Below are positions 42,997-51,959 of a DNA stretch of 64,000 nt, in pieces (position 1 is the first letter of the stretch; each line of letters starts with the position of its first letter). The notes beneath the pieces were generated by a model that did no database searches, had not been told where the DNA came from, and worked only from the letters and a program-made list of their open reading frames with translations. This DNA is from DAOUBF01 sp034432795 (GTDB taxonomy: Bacteria > Chloroflexota > Anaerolineae > DSLN01), in contig DAOUBF010000015.1 in assembly GCA_034432795.1 (NCBI GenBank), positions 1 to 64,000 on the forward strand. The letters run 5' to 3'. Made by a program: the position numbers and the translations under genes.

Positions 42997-44140
42997 GGTC
43001 CTCCGGAGGTGATGGCAGCGCGGCCCGTTTTGAGATGCTCAGCAGCAGGCCAACGCCGATCAACGACACCAACATGGACGAGCCGCCATAGCTGATGAAC
43101 GGCAACGGCAGCCCGGTGAAAGGCACCAGCGCTGTCATCACCGCAATGTTAATGAGCGCCTCATATAGCAAGGCACAGGTGATCCCTACCGCCAGCACCG
43201 AGCCGAAGCCATCACGGGCTTGCAGCGCGATGCGAAAGCCGCGGTAAGCTAACAGGGCGAATAAGACCACCACAATCACACATCCCAATAGGCCCAACTC
43301 TTCGCCGATGACCGCGAAAACGCTGTCCGTGTGGGGCGTGGGCAGGATGCCGAACTTCTGGATGCCCTGGCCCAACCCCTTGCCGAACAGCCCGCCCGAC
43401 CCCAGGGCGATCAACACCTGCTGGATATGCCAGCCTGCCTGGGTGGGGTCGTTGAGCGCTGCCAGGTAAGCGTTCAGCCGCCCCGCCGAGTGCGGATAAT
43501 ATTTAATAAGCGTGGCGAAGGCCGCTGCAGCCAAGACCAGGCCAATACCCAGATGCACCAGGTTCGCCCCGGCATAGAAGAACATGGTCACGGCGACGAG
43601 CACGATCAGGATGGCCATGCTCAGGTCGGGCTGGAGCGTGATCAGGCCGGCCACCAGGCCGATGACGATGGCGAAGGGCACCAGCCCCAGGCCGAAGCGC
43701 CGCAGTCGCTCGCCTTTGGACGACAGCCAGTCGGCCAGGTAGAGGATCGTCACCAGCTTGGCCAGCTCACCCGGCTGGATAGAGGCGCCGGCCAGCGTGC
43801 GTTGCGCGCCGAACACCGTCTTGCCGATGAGAAGCACGCCGACCAGTCCCACCAGCACCAGGCCCATGAGCGGCACACTGAAGCGGCGCAGGTTGTCATA
43901 ACCGATGCGATAGACTACTGTGGCCGCCGCCAGCCCGATAGCCACCCAGGCCGCCTGGCGCAGGAAGATGGCGTAGGGCGAGCCGTAGTCTTGCAGGCTC
44001 CAGTCAAAGGTGGTGCTGTAAACCATCATCAGGCCGAGGATGAGCAGGGCAGCCACCACCAGCGCCAGCCCATAGTCAAAGCCGAGCGCCAGCCCGCGCA
44101 TCCGCCGTTTCGGTTCCACCGTTGCCGTCGTGAGTGCCAT
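42923..44140 (-). CDS. ftsW: Peptidoglycan polymerase FtsW (SEDS family)
   Basis: The 405-residue SEDS protein has about ten membrane helices. Seen: RTLAGASIQPGELAKL, the family motif with conserved Pro and Glu; GSGGLFGKGLGQG; TDSVFAVIGEELG containing the catalytic acidic region; and GLPLPFISYGGSSM. It polymerises lipid II at the septum together with the penicillin-binding protein FtsI. The basic C-terminal tail (SDRRRWDRRARLPGPG) is encoded by sequence overlapping the start of murG. Confidence 0.93.
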   Translation of the reverse strand: MALTTATVEPKRRMRGLALGFDYGLALVVAALLILGLMMVYSTTFDWSLQDYGSPYAIFLRQAAWVAIGLAAATVVYRIGYDNLRRFSVPLMGLVLVGLVGVLLIGKTVFGAQRTLAGASIQPGELAKLVTILYLADWLSSKGERLRRFGLGLVPFAIVIGLVAGLITLQPDLSMAILIVLVAVTMFFYAGANLVHLGIGLVLAAAAFATLIKYYPHSAGRLNAYLAALNDPTQAGWHIQQVLIALGSGGLFGKGLGQGIQKFGILPTPHTDSVFAVIGEELGLLGCVIVVVLFALLAYRGFRIALQARDGFGSVLAVGITCALLYEALINIAVMTALVPFTGLPLPFISYGGSSMLVSLIGVGLLLSISKRAALPSPPEDRAGSDRRRWDRRARLPGPGRRPGT

Positions 44141-44160
44141 ACCGTTTTCTTCACTGCGCC

Positions 44161-44262
44161 TTTTTCACCGCAGAGGCGCGGAGGAGGCAGAAGGGCGCAG
44201 AGGGTATAATAATTTTTCCCCCGCGCATCCCCTGCGCCCTCTGCGTCTCTGCGGTGAAAAGA
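44161..44262. repeat. Divergent ACCGCAGAG-type palindromic repeat in the murD-ftsW gap
   Basis: TTTTCACCGCAGAGGCGCGG and CTCTGCGTCTCTGCGGTGAA are inverted ends with an AT-rich centre, TATAATAATTTTT. It is a longer, divergent relative of the copies at 24838, 38817 and 45701. Confidence 0.65.
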
Positions 44263-44269
44263 GGTCGCG

Positions 44270-45652
44270 TTATAGCCCGCGAACGTACTCCTTGAACTTA
44301 TCCCCGCGCTCGGCGAAATCGCGGAACGCGTCAAAGCTGGTGCCGCCGGGGGAGAGCAGGACGACATCGCCGGGGCGGGCCAGGCGGGCGGCGATATGCA
44401 CCGCATCCGCCAGGTCCACCGCACGGTGGATGCCCCGCAGCACCTGAGCGCCATTAGGGTCCCTGGCCTCGCTCTCGCGGATGGCCTGCACGATCTTGTC
44501 GGCAGCCTCGCCGAAGACGATCAGGTGGCGCACCTTGCGCCGGGTCAGCGCGGCCATCTCGTCCCAGGGCAGGTTCTTGTCGCGCCCGCCTGCCAGCAGG
44601 ATGATCGGCGCGTTAAACGCTTTGAGCGCCGCCACCGTGCGCTCCGGCGCGGTGGCAATGGAATCGTCGTACCAGCGCACGCCTTTGTGGGTGCGCACCA
44701 ACTCCAGCCGGTGCTCCACGCCGCTGAAGGTGCGGGCAACTTGCTGCATGGCCTGGAGGGGCACCTCTGCGGCATAGGCGATGGCGCAGGCGGCCAGCAC
44801 GTTCTGCAGGTTGTGATCGCCCAGCAGGCGCACCTGGCTGGTGCGGCAGATCACCCGCTCCTGGCCGTCCACGCGCAGAACCAGGTCGCCGTTGCGCCGG
44901 AAGGCCCCCTCGCCCAGCCCCTGCCCCAGGCTGAAAAACAGCACCCGCCCACGCGCTTCCCAGGCCAGCGCCCGTGCCCAGGCGTTGTCGTAGCCCAGCA
45001 CGGCCACATCCTCCGGCGTCTGGTACAACAGGATACGCGCCTTGGCTGCCACGTATTCCGCCATGTTGGTGTGGCGGTCCAGGTGGTTGGGCGTGATGTT
45101 CAAGACCACAGCGATGTGCGGGCTGCGCGTCATCAGTTCCAGTTGGAATGAGGAGAGTTCCATCACCACCTTGTCCGTCGGCTGGATCTGGCGTACGTCC
45201 TTAATGAGCGGGGTGCCGATGTTGCCGCCCACCCAGGTAGTGAAGCCCGCCGCCTTGCACATCTCACCCACCAGCGTCGTCGTGGTGGTCTTGCCCGCCG
45301 AGCCGGTAATGCCGATGACCGGCGCCGGGCACTTCTCCAGGAAGACCTGCGCCTCGTTGGTCAGAGGGATGCCGCGCCGCATGGCCTCGCGCACCAGGGG
45401 CTGCGTCCTGGGCACCCCGCCGCTCAGAGCCAGCATATCGGCCTGATCCAGTAGCGTATGGGGATGTTCGCCGAGCACGAAACTGACCTCCAATCCGCTC
45501 AGGGCCTGTATATTTGCCTGAAGCGCCTCCGGCCCGCGGAGGTCGCTCACCGTCACCTGCGCGCCTTCTTCCGCCAGGTAGCGGGCCAGCGCCGTTCCCT
45601 CGCGCGCCAGGCCCAGAATGACGACGCGCTTGCCTGCATAACTACCAGCCAT
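44270..45652 (-). CDS. murD: UDP-MurNAc-L-alanine:D-glutamate ligase
   Basis: Start ATG 45652 (MAGSYAGKR) gives the usual length of 460 residues; a longer frame begins inside a palindromic repeat. The Mur ligase has the N-terminal Rossmann motif VVILGLAREGTALARYL, the P-loop GITGSAGKTTTTTL, NITPNHLDRH and WYDDSIATAPERTVAAL near the C-terminal domain. It adds D-Glu to UDP-MurNAc-L-Ala. Confidence 0.95.
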   Translation of the reverse strand: MAGSYAGKRVVILGLAREGTALARYLAEEGAQVTVSDLRGPEALQANIQALSGLEVSFVLGEHPHTLLDQADMLALSGGVPRTQPLVREAMRRGIPLTNEAQVFLEKCPAPVIGITGSAGKTTTTTLVGEMCKAAGFTTWVGGNIGTPLIKDVRQIQPTDKVVMELSSFQLELMTRSPHIAVVLNITPNHLDRHTNMAEYVAAKARILLYQTPEDVAVLGYDNAWARALAWEARGRVLFFSLGQGLGEGAFRRNGDLVLRVDGQERVICRTSQVRLLGDHNLQNVLAACAIAYAAEVPLQAMQQVARTFSGVEHRLELVRTHKGVRWYDDSIATAPERTVAALKAFNAPIILLAGGRDKNLPWDEMAALTRRKVRHLIVFGEAADKIVQAIRESEARDPNGAQVLRGIHRAVDLADAVHIAARLARPGDVVLLSPGGTSFDAFRDFAERGDKFKEYVRGL

Positions 45653-45655
45653 ACC

Positions 45656-45785
45656 TGCGACGGACGGCGGACGATTGTCCTCTGTCCTCCCATTTTTATT
45701 TTTCACCGCAGAGCGCGCAGAGGACGCAGAGATTTATAAATAAAAATTCCCTGCGCGCTCAGCGCTCTCTGCGGTAAATCCCTGT
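45656..45785. repeat. Two adjacent palindromic repeats in the mraY-murD gap
   Basis: 45656-45692 carries the GACGGACGGCGGACGATTGT / CTGTCCTCC family. 45701-45785 is copy 3 of the ACCGCAGAG/CTCTGCGGT repeat with core ATTTATAAATAAAAATTCCC. Together they fill the gap. Confidence 0.7.
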
Positions 45786-45791
45786 CCTCCG

Positions 45792-46832
45792 TCAGATCAG
45801 CGCCAGCGCAATCCCGACCATGCCCGAAACCAGGGCGATCAGCCAGAAGCGTTGTACGACCTGGGTCTCGCTCCAGCCCAATAGCTCAAAGTGGTGGTGG
45901 AGCGGGGCCATCTTGAACAGCCGCTCACCGTTCCCCTTGAGCCGCTTGGTCAGCTTGAAGTAGGCCACCTGCAGCATCACCGAGAGCGTCTCGGCCACCG
46001 GGATAAAGGCAATTACCGGCAACAGCGGCCATTGCTCAGTCATCAGGGCCACCGCGCCGATGGCCGCGCCCAGCGCCTGCGAGCCGGTATCGCCCATGAA
46101 CAACTCGGCGGGGTGGGCGTTGTACCACAGGAAGGCCAGACATGCGCCCACCACAGTGAAACTGAAGCGCAACAGGTACACCTGCTGCTGCAGGTAGGCG
46201 ATGATGCCGTAGCCCACAAAGATGGTGGCCAGAATGATCCCTGCCAGGCCATCCAGCCCATCGGTGAAGTTGGCCGCGTTGGACATGCCCACGATCACAA
46301 AGATGGCGATCGGGATGAAAAACAGGCCGAGATCAAGGCGCAGCGGCACGCCGGGGATACGCACATGGTGCGTGCCCGTCACATACAGGACGATGGCGGC
46401 GGCCCCGGCCAACAGCACCTGGATGAGGAACTTCTGCCGCGCCAGTAATCCCACGCCCGGTCGCCCACGTATCCCTTCCCAATCGTCCACTGCCCCCAGT
46501 ATGGCGAAGCCGTCCATCACGATGAGCGGCAACAGGATGGACGCACCGATGATCTGCCGCTGGCGGAAGACAATATCCGCTTCTGGCACCTGGATCAACC
46601 CGGCCACGCTGAGCAGGTTGACGGCATTCAGCGCCAGCGTGATCAGCGTGATGGGGATGACGATCATCAGCCCGCCCATCGTCGGCGTGCCCATCTTGAT
46701 CTGGTGTGACTGCGGCCCGTCAATGCGGATTTGCTTCCCGATGCGTTTATTACGCAACAGGCGAATGAGCGGGCCGCCCCAGATCACCGCCATCAGAAAT
46801 GATGCCCCACCCAACAACAGCGCAACGGCCAT
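45792..46832 (-). CDS. mraY: Phospho-MurNAc-pentapeptide translocase MraY
   Basis: The 346-residue integral membrane enzyme links phospho-MurNAc-pentapeptide to undecaprenyl phosphate to form lipid I. Seen: GTPTMGGL, DGFAILGAVDDWEGIRGR with the Asp pair, NAANFTDGLDGLAG, FMGDTGSQALGAAIG and MAPLHHHFELLGWSETQVV. Its ATG overlaps the murF stop (TAATG). Confidence 0.96.
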   Translation of the reverse strand: MAVALLLGGASFLMAVIWGGPLIRLLRNKRIGKQIRIDGPQSHQIKMGTPTMGGLMIVIPITLITLALNAVNLLSVAGLIQVPEADIVFRQRQIIGASILLPLIVMDGFAILGAVDDWEGIRGRPGVGLLARQKFLIQVLLAGAAAIVLYVTGTHHVRIPGVPLRLDLGLFFIPIAIFVIVGMSNAANFTDGLDGLAGIILATIFVGYGIIAYLQQQVYLLRFSFTVVGACLAFLWYNAHPAELFMGDTGSQALGAAIGAVALMTEQWPLLPVIAFIPVAETLSVMLQVAYFKLTKRLKGNGERLFKMAPLHHHFELLGWSETQVVQRFWLIALVSGMVGIALALI

Positions 46833-48262
46833 TAATCACTCTTTCCCAGGGCGGCGACGATCCGCTCCATGTGCAACGCCCGTGATCCCTTGATCAACAC
46901 AACGTCACCCGCGCCCACCAGCGGGCGCAACACTTCAATCGCCTCCGCCACATCATCCAGCACGATCAGGCGCTCCAGCGGCATACCCACATCCCGCGCT
47001 GCCTCCGCCATCATGCGGGCGCGTTGGCCCACGGTGATCAGAATGTGGGCGACATCGCGTGCCCGCCGCCCGACGAGCTTGTGCCCCTCCTGTTCATAGC
47101 TCCCCAGTTCCAGCATGTCGCCCAGCACCGCGATCTTGCGCCCGTCCAGTTCGTCCAGCAGGTTGAGCGCCGCGATCATGGACGCGGGGCTGGCGTTATA
47201 CGTGTCATCCAGGATAGTGGCACCGCCTGGCCCCGGCACGGCCACCAGGCGCACCTGCGCCGGGCCGGTCGCCTGCAAGCCACGAACGATCTCCTCCCAG
47301 GTCAGCCCCTCCACTAGGCCAACGGCGGTGGCCCGCAGTGCGGTGTGCACGCTATGCTGGCCCAGCAGGGGCACGCGCACATTGAGCGCCTCGTTGCGGA
47401 AGTGCAGGCGGAAGCGGATACCCTGCAATCCCTGGCTCTCAATCTCGTTGGCCCACAGGTCGGCGGCAGGGTCCAGCCCATAGAAGAACACGTGCGCGTG
47501 CGTGGCGGCAGCCATGCCACGCACGTGCTCGTCGTCGTAGTTCAGGATGGCGATGCCCTCCGGCGCGGGCGGCAGCGCCTCCACCAACTCAGTCTTGGCT
47601 TTGATAATGGCCTCCATAGAACCGGCGCGCTCCAGATGCACCGGCCCGATGTTCGTGACCACGCCCACATGCGGTTTGGCGATGGCGGCCAGGTGGGCGA
47701 TCTCGCCCCTGGTGTACATGCCCATCTCCACCACCACCCGCTGATCGGCGGGCGTCAGGCGCAAGAGCGTCAGCGGCAGGCCGATCTCGTTATTGTGGCT
47801 GGCCTCGCTTTTGAGCGTGCGATAGCGCTGTGCCAACACCTCTGCCACCAACTCCTTCGTGGTCGTCTTGCCCACGCTGCCGGTGATGCCGATCACGCGG
47901 GGGTTAAACCGCGCCCGCCAGAAGGCCGCCGCCTGTTGCAACGCCGCCAGCGGGTCCGCGACGATCAGGCAGACGGGCAACGTCACCTGCTCCTCCGGCT
48001 CTAGATGCGCACCCCCGTCGCGCAGGTCCAGCGATGTGCATGTCACCCCTTCCGGCAGCCGCGCCACCAGCGCGGCGATTGCGCCCCGGCTGAAGGCATC
48101 GCCGACGAAGGCATGCCCATCGGCCTTCTCCCCCGGCAGGGCTACGAATAGCGCCCCCGCCGTGGCCTGACGGGAGTCAATCACCACCTGCGAGATCGGC
48201 TGGGCCAGGGCCTTCACTTCCTGGCCGGTCAAAGCTTCCAGAATATGCCCCAGCGTCAACAT
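46832..48262 (-). CDS. murF: UDP-MurNAc-tripeptide:D-Ala-D-Ala ligase
   Basis: The 476-residue Mur ligase has SQVVIDSRQATAGALFVALPGEKADGH at the N-terminus, P-loop GITGSVGKTTTKELVAEVL, SHNNEIGLPLTLL and LDDTYNASPASMIAALNLL. It adds D-Ala-D-Ala to the UDP-MurNAc tripeptide. In most clusters murE sits directly upstream; here a palindromic repeat separates murF from ftsI. Confidence 0.95.
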   Translation of the reverse strand: MLTLGHILEALTGQEVKALAQPISQVVIDSRQATAGALFVALPGEKADGHAFVGDAFSRGAIAALVARLPEGVTCTSLDLRDGGAHLEPEEQVTLPVCLIVADPLAALQQAAAFWRARFNPRVIGITGSVGKTTTKELVAEVLAQRYRTLKSEASHNNEIGLPLTLLRLTPADQRVVVEMGMYTRGEIAHLAAIAKPHVGVVTNIGPVHLERAGSMEAIIKAKTELVEALPPAPEGIAILNYDDEHVRGMAAATHAHVFFYGLDPAADLWANEIESQGLQGIRFRLHFRNEALNVRVPLLGQHSVHTALRATAVGLVEGLTWEEIVRGLQATGPAQVRLVAVPGPGGATILDDTYNASPASMIAALNLLDELDGRKIAVLGDMLELGSYEQEGHKLVGRRARDVAHILITVGQRARMMAEAARDVGMPLERLIVLDDVAEAIEVLRPLVGAGDVVLIKGSRALHMERIVAALGKSD

Positions 48263-48320
48263 CGTACAACCGAGGGCGGAGGACCGCCTAGTCCCTCTCC
48301 GATCTCAGTAGATCATAGAT

Positions 48321-48408
48321 TTGCCCCTCACCCCGGCCCTCCCCCACAAGGGGGGAGGGGGTGACTCTGTTCCCTCCCCCATCCAGGGGGAGGGACAGGG
48401 AGGGGGTG
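48321..48408. repeat. CCCTCCCCC palindromic repeat in the ftsI-murF gap
   Basis: Two stems (CCCTCCCCCACAAGGGGGGA and CCCTCCCCCATCCAGGGGGA) occupy the place where murE is normally found. Confidence 0.65.
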
Positions 48409-48412
48409 ACAG

Positions 48413-50128
48413 TTAATTTCCACTACCGCCTTCCGCCACCTTCCTCACCTCGTCCGGTGGGATCTCCAGGATGACCGCGATACGTTCAGCCAGGGCCTTG
48501 AACACGGGCGCAGCGGTCAGCGAGCCCCATTCTGAACTGGTCGGCTCATCCAGCTTGACCAGGATGATCACCTGTGGCTCATCCACCGGGAAGAAGCCGA
48601 TGAACGAGGCGATGGTCTTCTCCGGGTCGTAGAAGCCGCCGGGGCGGGCGATCTGGGCCGTGCCCGTCTTGCCCGCGATGGCGTAGCCCGGCACCTGCGC
48701 CCGGCGGATCTCGCGCTTGACCGCCTCGGCCAGCATGGCCTTGAGCTGATCGGCGGCCTGGGGCGAGATCACCTGGCCCTGCGGCGCGTAGGGCGACGGC
48801 CTGGGCACATTGACATGGTGCACCCCGTCCTGGACCGTTTCCTTGACGATGTGCGGCTGCATCATCACGCCGTGATTGGCGACCGCAGCCACCGCCGTGA
48901 TCATCTGGAGCGGGGTCACCGCCACGCCCTGGCCGAAGGCGTTGGTGGCCAGGTCGGCCTCATGCCAGTCCTCATCGCCCGGCAGGCGCAGGATGCCGCT
49001 GGCCTCGTTGGCCAGGTCCACGCCGGTGGGCTGGCCGATGCCGAAGCGTTGCAACCCGGCGTAGAACCGGTCCGGGCCGATCCAGTTCGCCACCAGCGCG
49101 GCCCCCACATTGAGCGAGTGCGCCAGTAGGCCGGTCATATCCTGCTCGCCGTAAACGCGACCGTCCCAGTTGCGGATGACCGCCCCGCCGATCTCCACAA
49201 AGCCCAGGTCGGTGTAGGTCGTCTCCGGCGTGACCACGCCCTGATCTAGCGCGATAGCCATCGTCAGAATCTTGAACACCGAGCCTGGCTCATACTGGTC
49301 GCTGATGGCCGGGTTGCGGCGTACGTCCTCGTCGGCGCGGGTAGGCGGCACGTTCGGGTCGTAATCGGGCAGGCTGGCCATCGCCAGGATGGCGCCTGTG
49401 CGCGGGTCCATGACGATCACCGTGCCGCTCTTGGCGCCGGTGTCTTGCAACGCCTGCGCCAGCGTGGTCTCCGCCACGTATTGAATGTCCAGGTCCAGCG
49501 TCAGGATCAGGTCCAGGCCCGGCTTCGGGCGCGGGCCGAGCGACTGGCCCAGCGGGTCATGGCGCGTGGGCGAGAGCGCGGGTTCCCCGGCCAACTCGCG
49601 CTGATAATAGGCCTCCACGCCGCCATACCCTTGCCGGTCCAGGCCGACGAAGCCCAGCAGATGCGAGGCCAGACGACCGTGTGGGTAGGTGCGCCGCACC
49701 AGCGGCTCCAGTTGGATACCGCTCAGGTCCAGGGCCTCAATCGCCCGCCCCACCTGGCTTTGGACGGGCACGGCCAGCAAGACGTAGGGGGCCTCCCGGC
49801 GCTTCAGGCTGGCGGCCAGGTCCTCCACCGGGCGATCCAGTAACTGCGCCAGTTCCTGAGCCGCCCGATCTGCATCGGCGATCAGGCGAGGGGAGGCGCC
49901 CACGCGGTAATCGGTGATGTTGCCCGCCAGCAGGTTGCCGTTGCGGTCAAAGATGCGCCCCCGATCCGGCCAGACATCCCGATAGATGACCTGAACGCCC
50001 TGGGCCAGCCGCTCAAACTCGGCATGTTGGGCCACCTGGAGCATGACCAGGCGGCCCAGGACGAAGAGCGCAGCAGCGGCGAGGCCGGCGACAATGACAA
50101 CCAGGCGGCCACGAGGGGTCTGATTCAT
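48413..50128 (-). CDS. ftsI: Septal penicillin-binding protein (transpeptidase)
   Basis: The 571-residue class B PBP has an N-terminal membrane anchor (VVIVAGLAAAALFVLGRLV), a dimerisation/pedestal domain with RGRIFDRNGNLLA, then the transpeptidase domain with SxxK in GSVFKI, SxN in AHSLNVGA and KTG in AGKTGTAQ. It cross-links septal peptidoglycan with FtsW. No PASTA domains are visible at the C-terminus. It overlaps ftsL by 4 bases (ATGA). Confidence 0.94.
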   Translation of the reverse strand: MNQTPRGRLVVIVAGLAAAALFVLGRLVMLQVAQHAEFERLAQGVQVIYRDVWPDRGRIFDRNGNLLAGNITDYRVGASPRLIADADRAAQELAQLLDRPVEDLAASLKRREAPYVLLAVPVQSQVGRAIEALDLSGIQLEPLVRRTYPHGRLASHLLGFVGLDRQGYGGVEAYYQRELAGEPALSPTRHDPLGQSLGPRPKPGLDLILTLDLDIQYVAETTLAQALQDTGAKSGTVIVMDPRTGAILAMASLPDYDPNVPPTRADEDVRRNPAISDQYEPGSVFKILTMAIALDQGVVTPETTYTDLGFVEIGGAVIRNWDGRVYGEQDMTGLLAHSLNVGAALVANWIGPDRFYAGLQRFGIGQPTGVDLANEASGILRLPGDEDWHEADLATNAFGQGVAVTPLQMITAVAAVANHGVMMQPHIVKETVQDGVHHVNVPRPSPYAPQGQVISPQAADQLKAMLAEAVKREIRRAQVPGYAIAGKTGTAQIARPGGFYDPEKTIASFIGFFPVDEPQVIILVKLDEPTSSEWGSLTAAPVFKALAERIAVILEIPPDEVRKVAEGGSGN

Positions 50129-50457
50129 CGGATCGGCACCGGTAAATACTCTACCTGCTCGCCCGTGGCCGGGACAAAGCCCAGTTCACGGGCGCGTTGC
50201 TCCAGCCGCCTGGGGTCGCGCAGCCGGGTCAACTCGGCCTCCAACTCGGCGTTCTGGCGGGCCAACTGTTCCTGGCGGGCCTTCAACTGCTCAATCTCGC
50301 GTCCGGCGCGGGCGGCCTGGCTGGCCTGGATGAGCTGGGCCGCGCCCACGAAGGCCGCCACCAGGAGCACTACCGCCCAGCCGCGCAAGGAGCGCATCCG
50401 CAGGCGCAGCCTGGCACGGCTCCAACTATGGCTGATGCGGGGCTTCTGCTGGGCCAT
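50125..50457 (-). CDS. ftsL: FtsL-like septum formation protein
   Basis: Start ATG 50457 has GGAGG upstream. The 110-residue bitopic protein has a basic N-terminus (RARLRLRMRSLRG), one membrane helix (WAVVLLVAAFVGAAQLI) and a coiled coil (EIEQLKARQEQLARQNAELEAELTRL), then LEQRARELGFVPAT, the classic FtsL/DivIC end. Assigned by position between rsmH and ftsI plus topology. Confidence 0.85.
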   Translation of the reverse strand: MAQQKPRISHSWSRARLRLRMRSLRGWAVVLLVAAFVGAAQLIQASQAARAGREIEQLKARQEQLARQNAELEAELTRLRDPRRLEQRARELGFVPATGEQVEYLPVPIR

Positions 50458-50462
50458 GTGCG

Positions 50463-51413
50463 CTATCCTCCGATCTTCTCCGCCACCCGGAGTTTGGCGC
50501 TGCGGCTGCGCGGGTTGGCCTGCACCTCCTCGGCAGAGGGGGTGATCGGCTTGCGCGTGATCAGGCGCAGGCTGGCCGTGTGGCCGCAGACACAGACCGG
50601 CAGCCCCGGCTCGCAAATGCAGTCACGACTCTCGCGCCGCATGAACTCCTTCACGATCCGGTCCTCCAGCGAGTGAAAGGTGATCACCGCCAGCCGGCCA
50701 CCCGGCCTGAGCAAGGCGACTGCCTGGGGCAGGGCGGCCTGGAGTTGGGCCAGTTCGTCATTAACCGCGATGCGCAGCGCCTGAAAGGTGCGCGTGGCCG
50801 GGTGAAGGCGCCCGCGCCTGCCGCCGACGGCCCTGGCGACGACCTCGGCAAGCTGGCGCGTGGTGTGGATGGGCCGCGCCTGAACGATAGCGCGGGCAAT
50901 GCGGCGGCTTTCGCGCTCCTCCCCATATTGGTATAATAGCTCCGCCAGGTCGTCCACAGGCAACTCGTTGACCAGGTCGGCGGCGGTCAGGTCTTGTGTC
51001 GGCTCAAAGCGCATGTCCAGCGGCCCCTCCGCCTGGAAGGAAAAGCCCCGGCTGGGATCGGCCAGTTGCAGCGACGACAGGCCCAGATCAAACAAGATGC
51101 CGTCCACCGCGACAAAGCCCTGCGTGCGGGCGATGGCTGCCAGGTCAGCGAAGCTGGCCTGCACCAGGCGCACCCGCTCGCCGTAGGTGCTGAGGCGCTC
51201 ACGGGCGACCGCCAGCGCCGCCGGGTCGCGATCCAGGCCGAGCAACTGCCCGTGGGGGGCGGTGGCGGCGAGCACGCCGGCGGCGTGGCCGCCCGCGCCC
51301 ACGGTGGCGTCAATGAAGCGCCCCCCCGGCTGGGGCGCCAGGGCGCTCAACACGGCCTGGAAAAGAACAGGGATGTGGGCCGGGCCGGCCCACGCCGATG
51401 GCTCAGAGACCAA
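50463..51413 (-). CDS. rsmH: 16S rRNA (cytosine-1402 N4)-methyltransferase
   Basis: No ATG or GTG is available near the conserved start. A TTG at 51413, overlapping the mraZ end by 11 bases, gives 316 residues, close to the usual size. Seen: HIPVLFQAVLSAL, FIDATVGAGGHAAGVL, DGILFDLGLSSLQLADPSRG, and ITFHSLEDRIVKEFM. The C-terminal insert contains several cysteines (CICEPGLPVCVCGH). It methylates C1402 of 16S rRNA. Confidence 0.93.
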   Translation of the reverse strand: MVSEPSAWAGPAHIPVLFQAVLSALAPQPGGRFIDATVGAGGHAAGVLAATAPHGQLLGLDRDPAALAVARERLSTYGERVRLVQASFADLAAIARTQGFVAVDGILFDLGLSSLQLADPSRGFSFQAEGPLDMRFEPTQDLTAADLVNELPVDDLAELLYQYGEERESRRIARAIVQARPIHTTRQLAEVVARAVGGRRGRLHPATRTFQALRIAVNDELAQLQAALPQAVALLRPGGRLAVITFHSLEDRIVKEFMRRESRDCICEPGLPVCVCGHTASLRLITRKPITPSAEEVQANPRSRSAKLRVAEKIGG

Positions 51414-51825
51414 ACTCGGCCCAGGTTTGCGGGTCAATGCTGCCGTCGCGGAAGGCGCGCAGTTGGCTGTGCCAGCGGTCCGCGTTCCAGACTTCCAGAT
51501 AAGGCCCGTTGCCCGCAATGACGACTTCACCGTTAAGCTGTGCATAGTCACGCAGGAAAGCGGGGATCAGGATGCGCCCGGCGCTATCGGGCACGTCGTC
51601 CACAGCGCCTGAAAGGATCAGGCGGCGAAACTGGCGGGCTTTGGCGTCCGCCACCTGGAGCGCACCCAGCCTGCGGGCGAACTCCGCCCAGGTTGCGATG
51701 GGATAAATGGCCAGGCATCCATCAAACCAGCGTGTGATCACCACTCCCGGCGCCAGCGCATCGCGGTATCGGGCCGGGAGCGTGAGACGGCCCTTGTCGT
51801 CCAGCGTGTGGACGAACTCGGACAT
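51403..51825 (-). CDS. mraZ: Transcriptional regulator MraZ
   Basis: Start ATG 51825 (MSEFVHTLDDKGRL) matches the usual N-terminus. The longer GTG frame begins inside the operator and is unlikely. Two SpoVT/AbrB-like halves each carry a D-x-(x)-G-R element (DDKGRLTLPARYR and DSAGRILIPAFLR). MraZ binds repeated TGGG boxes at its own promoter and represses the dcw cluster; such an operator lies 50-74 bases upstream. Confidence 0.94.
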   Translation of the reverse strand: MSEFVHTLDDKGRLTLPARYRDALAPGVVITRWFDGCLAIYPIATWAEFARRLGALQVADAKARQFRRLILSGAVDDVPDSAGRILIPAFLRDYAQLNGEVVIAGNGPYLEVWNADRWHSQLRAFRDGSIDPQTWAEFGL

Positions 51826-51874
51826 AAAGCCGATCTCAGCGGCAGGGCGGTCCGGTTCACTCAATCGCGGCTCT

Positions 51875-51899
51875 CCCACTTTGCCCCACTTTCCCCCAC
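51875..51899 (-). promoter_or_regulatory. MraZ operator, three GTGGG repeats at 10-bp spacing
   Basis: On the minus strand GTGGGGGAAA, GTGGGGCAAA and GTGGGAGAGC follow one another, so the GTGGG cores recur exactly every 10 bases (rc at 51875-51879, 51885-51889, 51895-51899). This is the known MraZ box arrangement. It lies just downstream of the predicted transcription start, a repressing position. Confidence 0.85.
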
Positions 51900-51909
51900 A
51901 TACTCTCCG

Positions 51910-51938
51910 ATTCTACAACAACACTTGGGCTTTGTCTA
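51910..51938 (-). promoter_or_regulatory. Sigma70-type promoter of the dcw cluster
   Basis: On the minus strand TAGACA (rc of 51933-51938), a 17-base spacer and TAGAAT (rc of 51910-51915); each hexamer differs from consensus at one base. The predicted start near 51903 abuts the MraZ operator. Confidence 0.8.
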
Positions 51939-51959
51939 GTAGTGGGAGCGCAATTTTAA

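Noticed and set aside
51403..51879. Longer mraZ starting at GTG 51879
   Set aside because: That start codon lies in the MraZ operator and would add residues not found in the family; ATG 51825 matches the conserved N-terminus.
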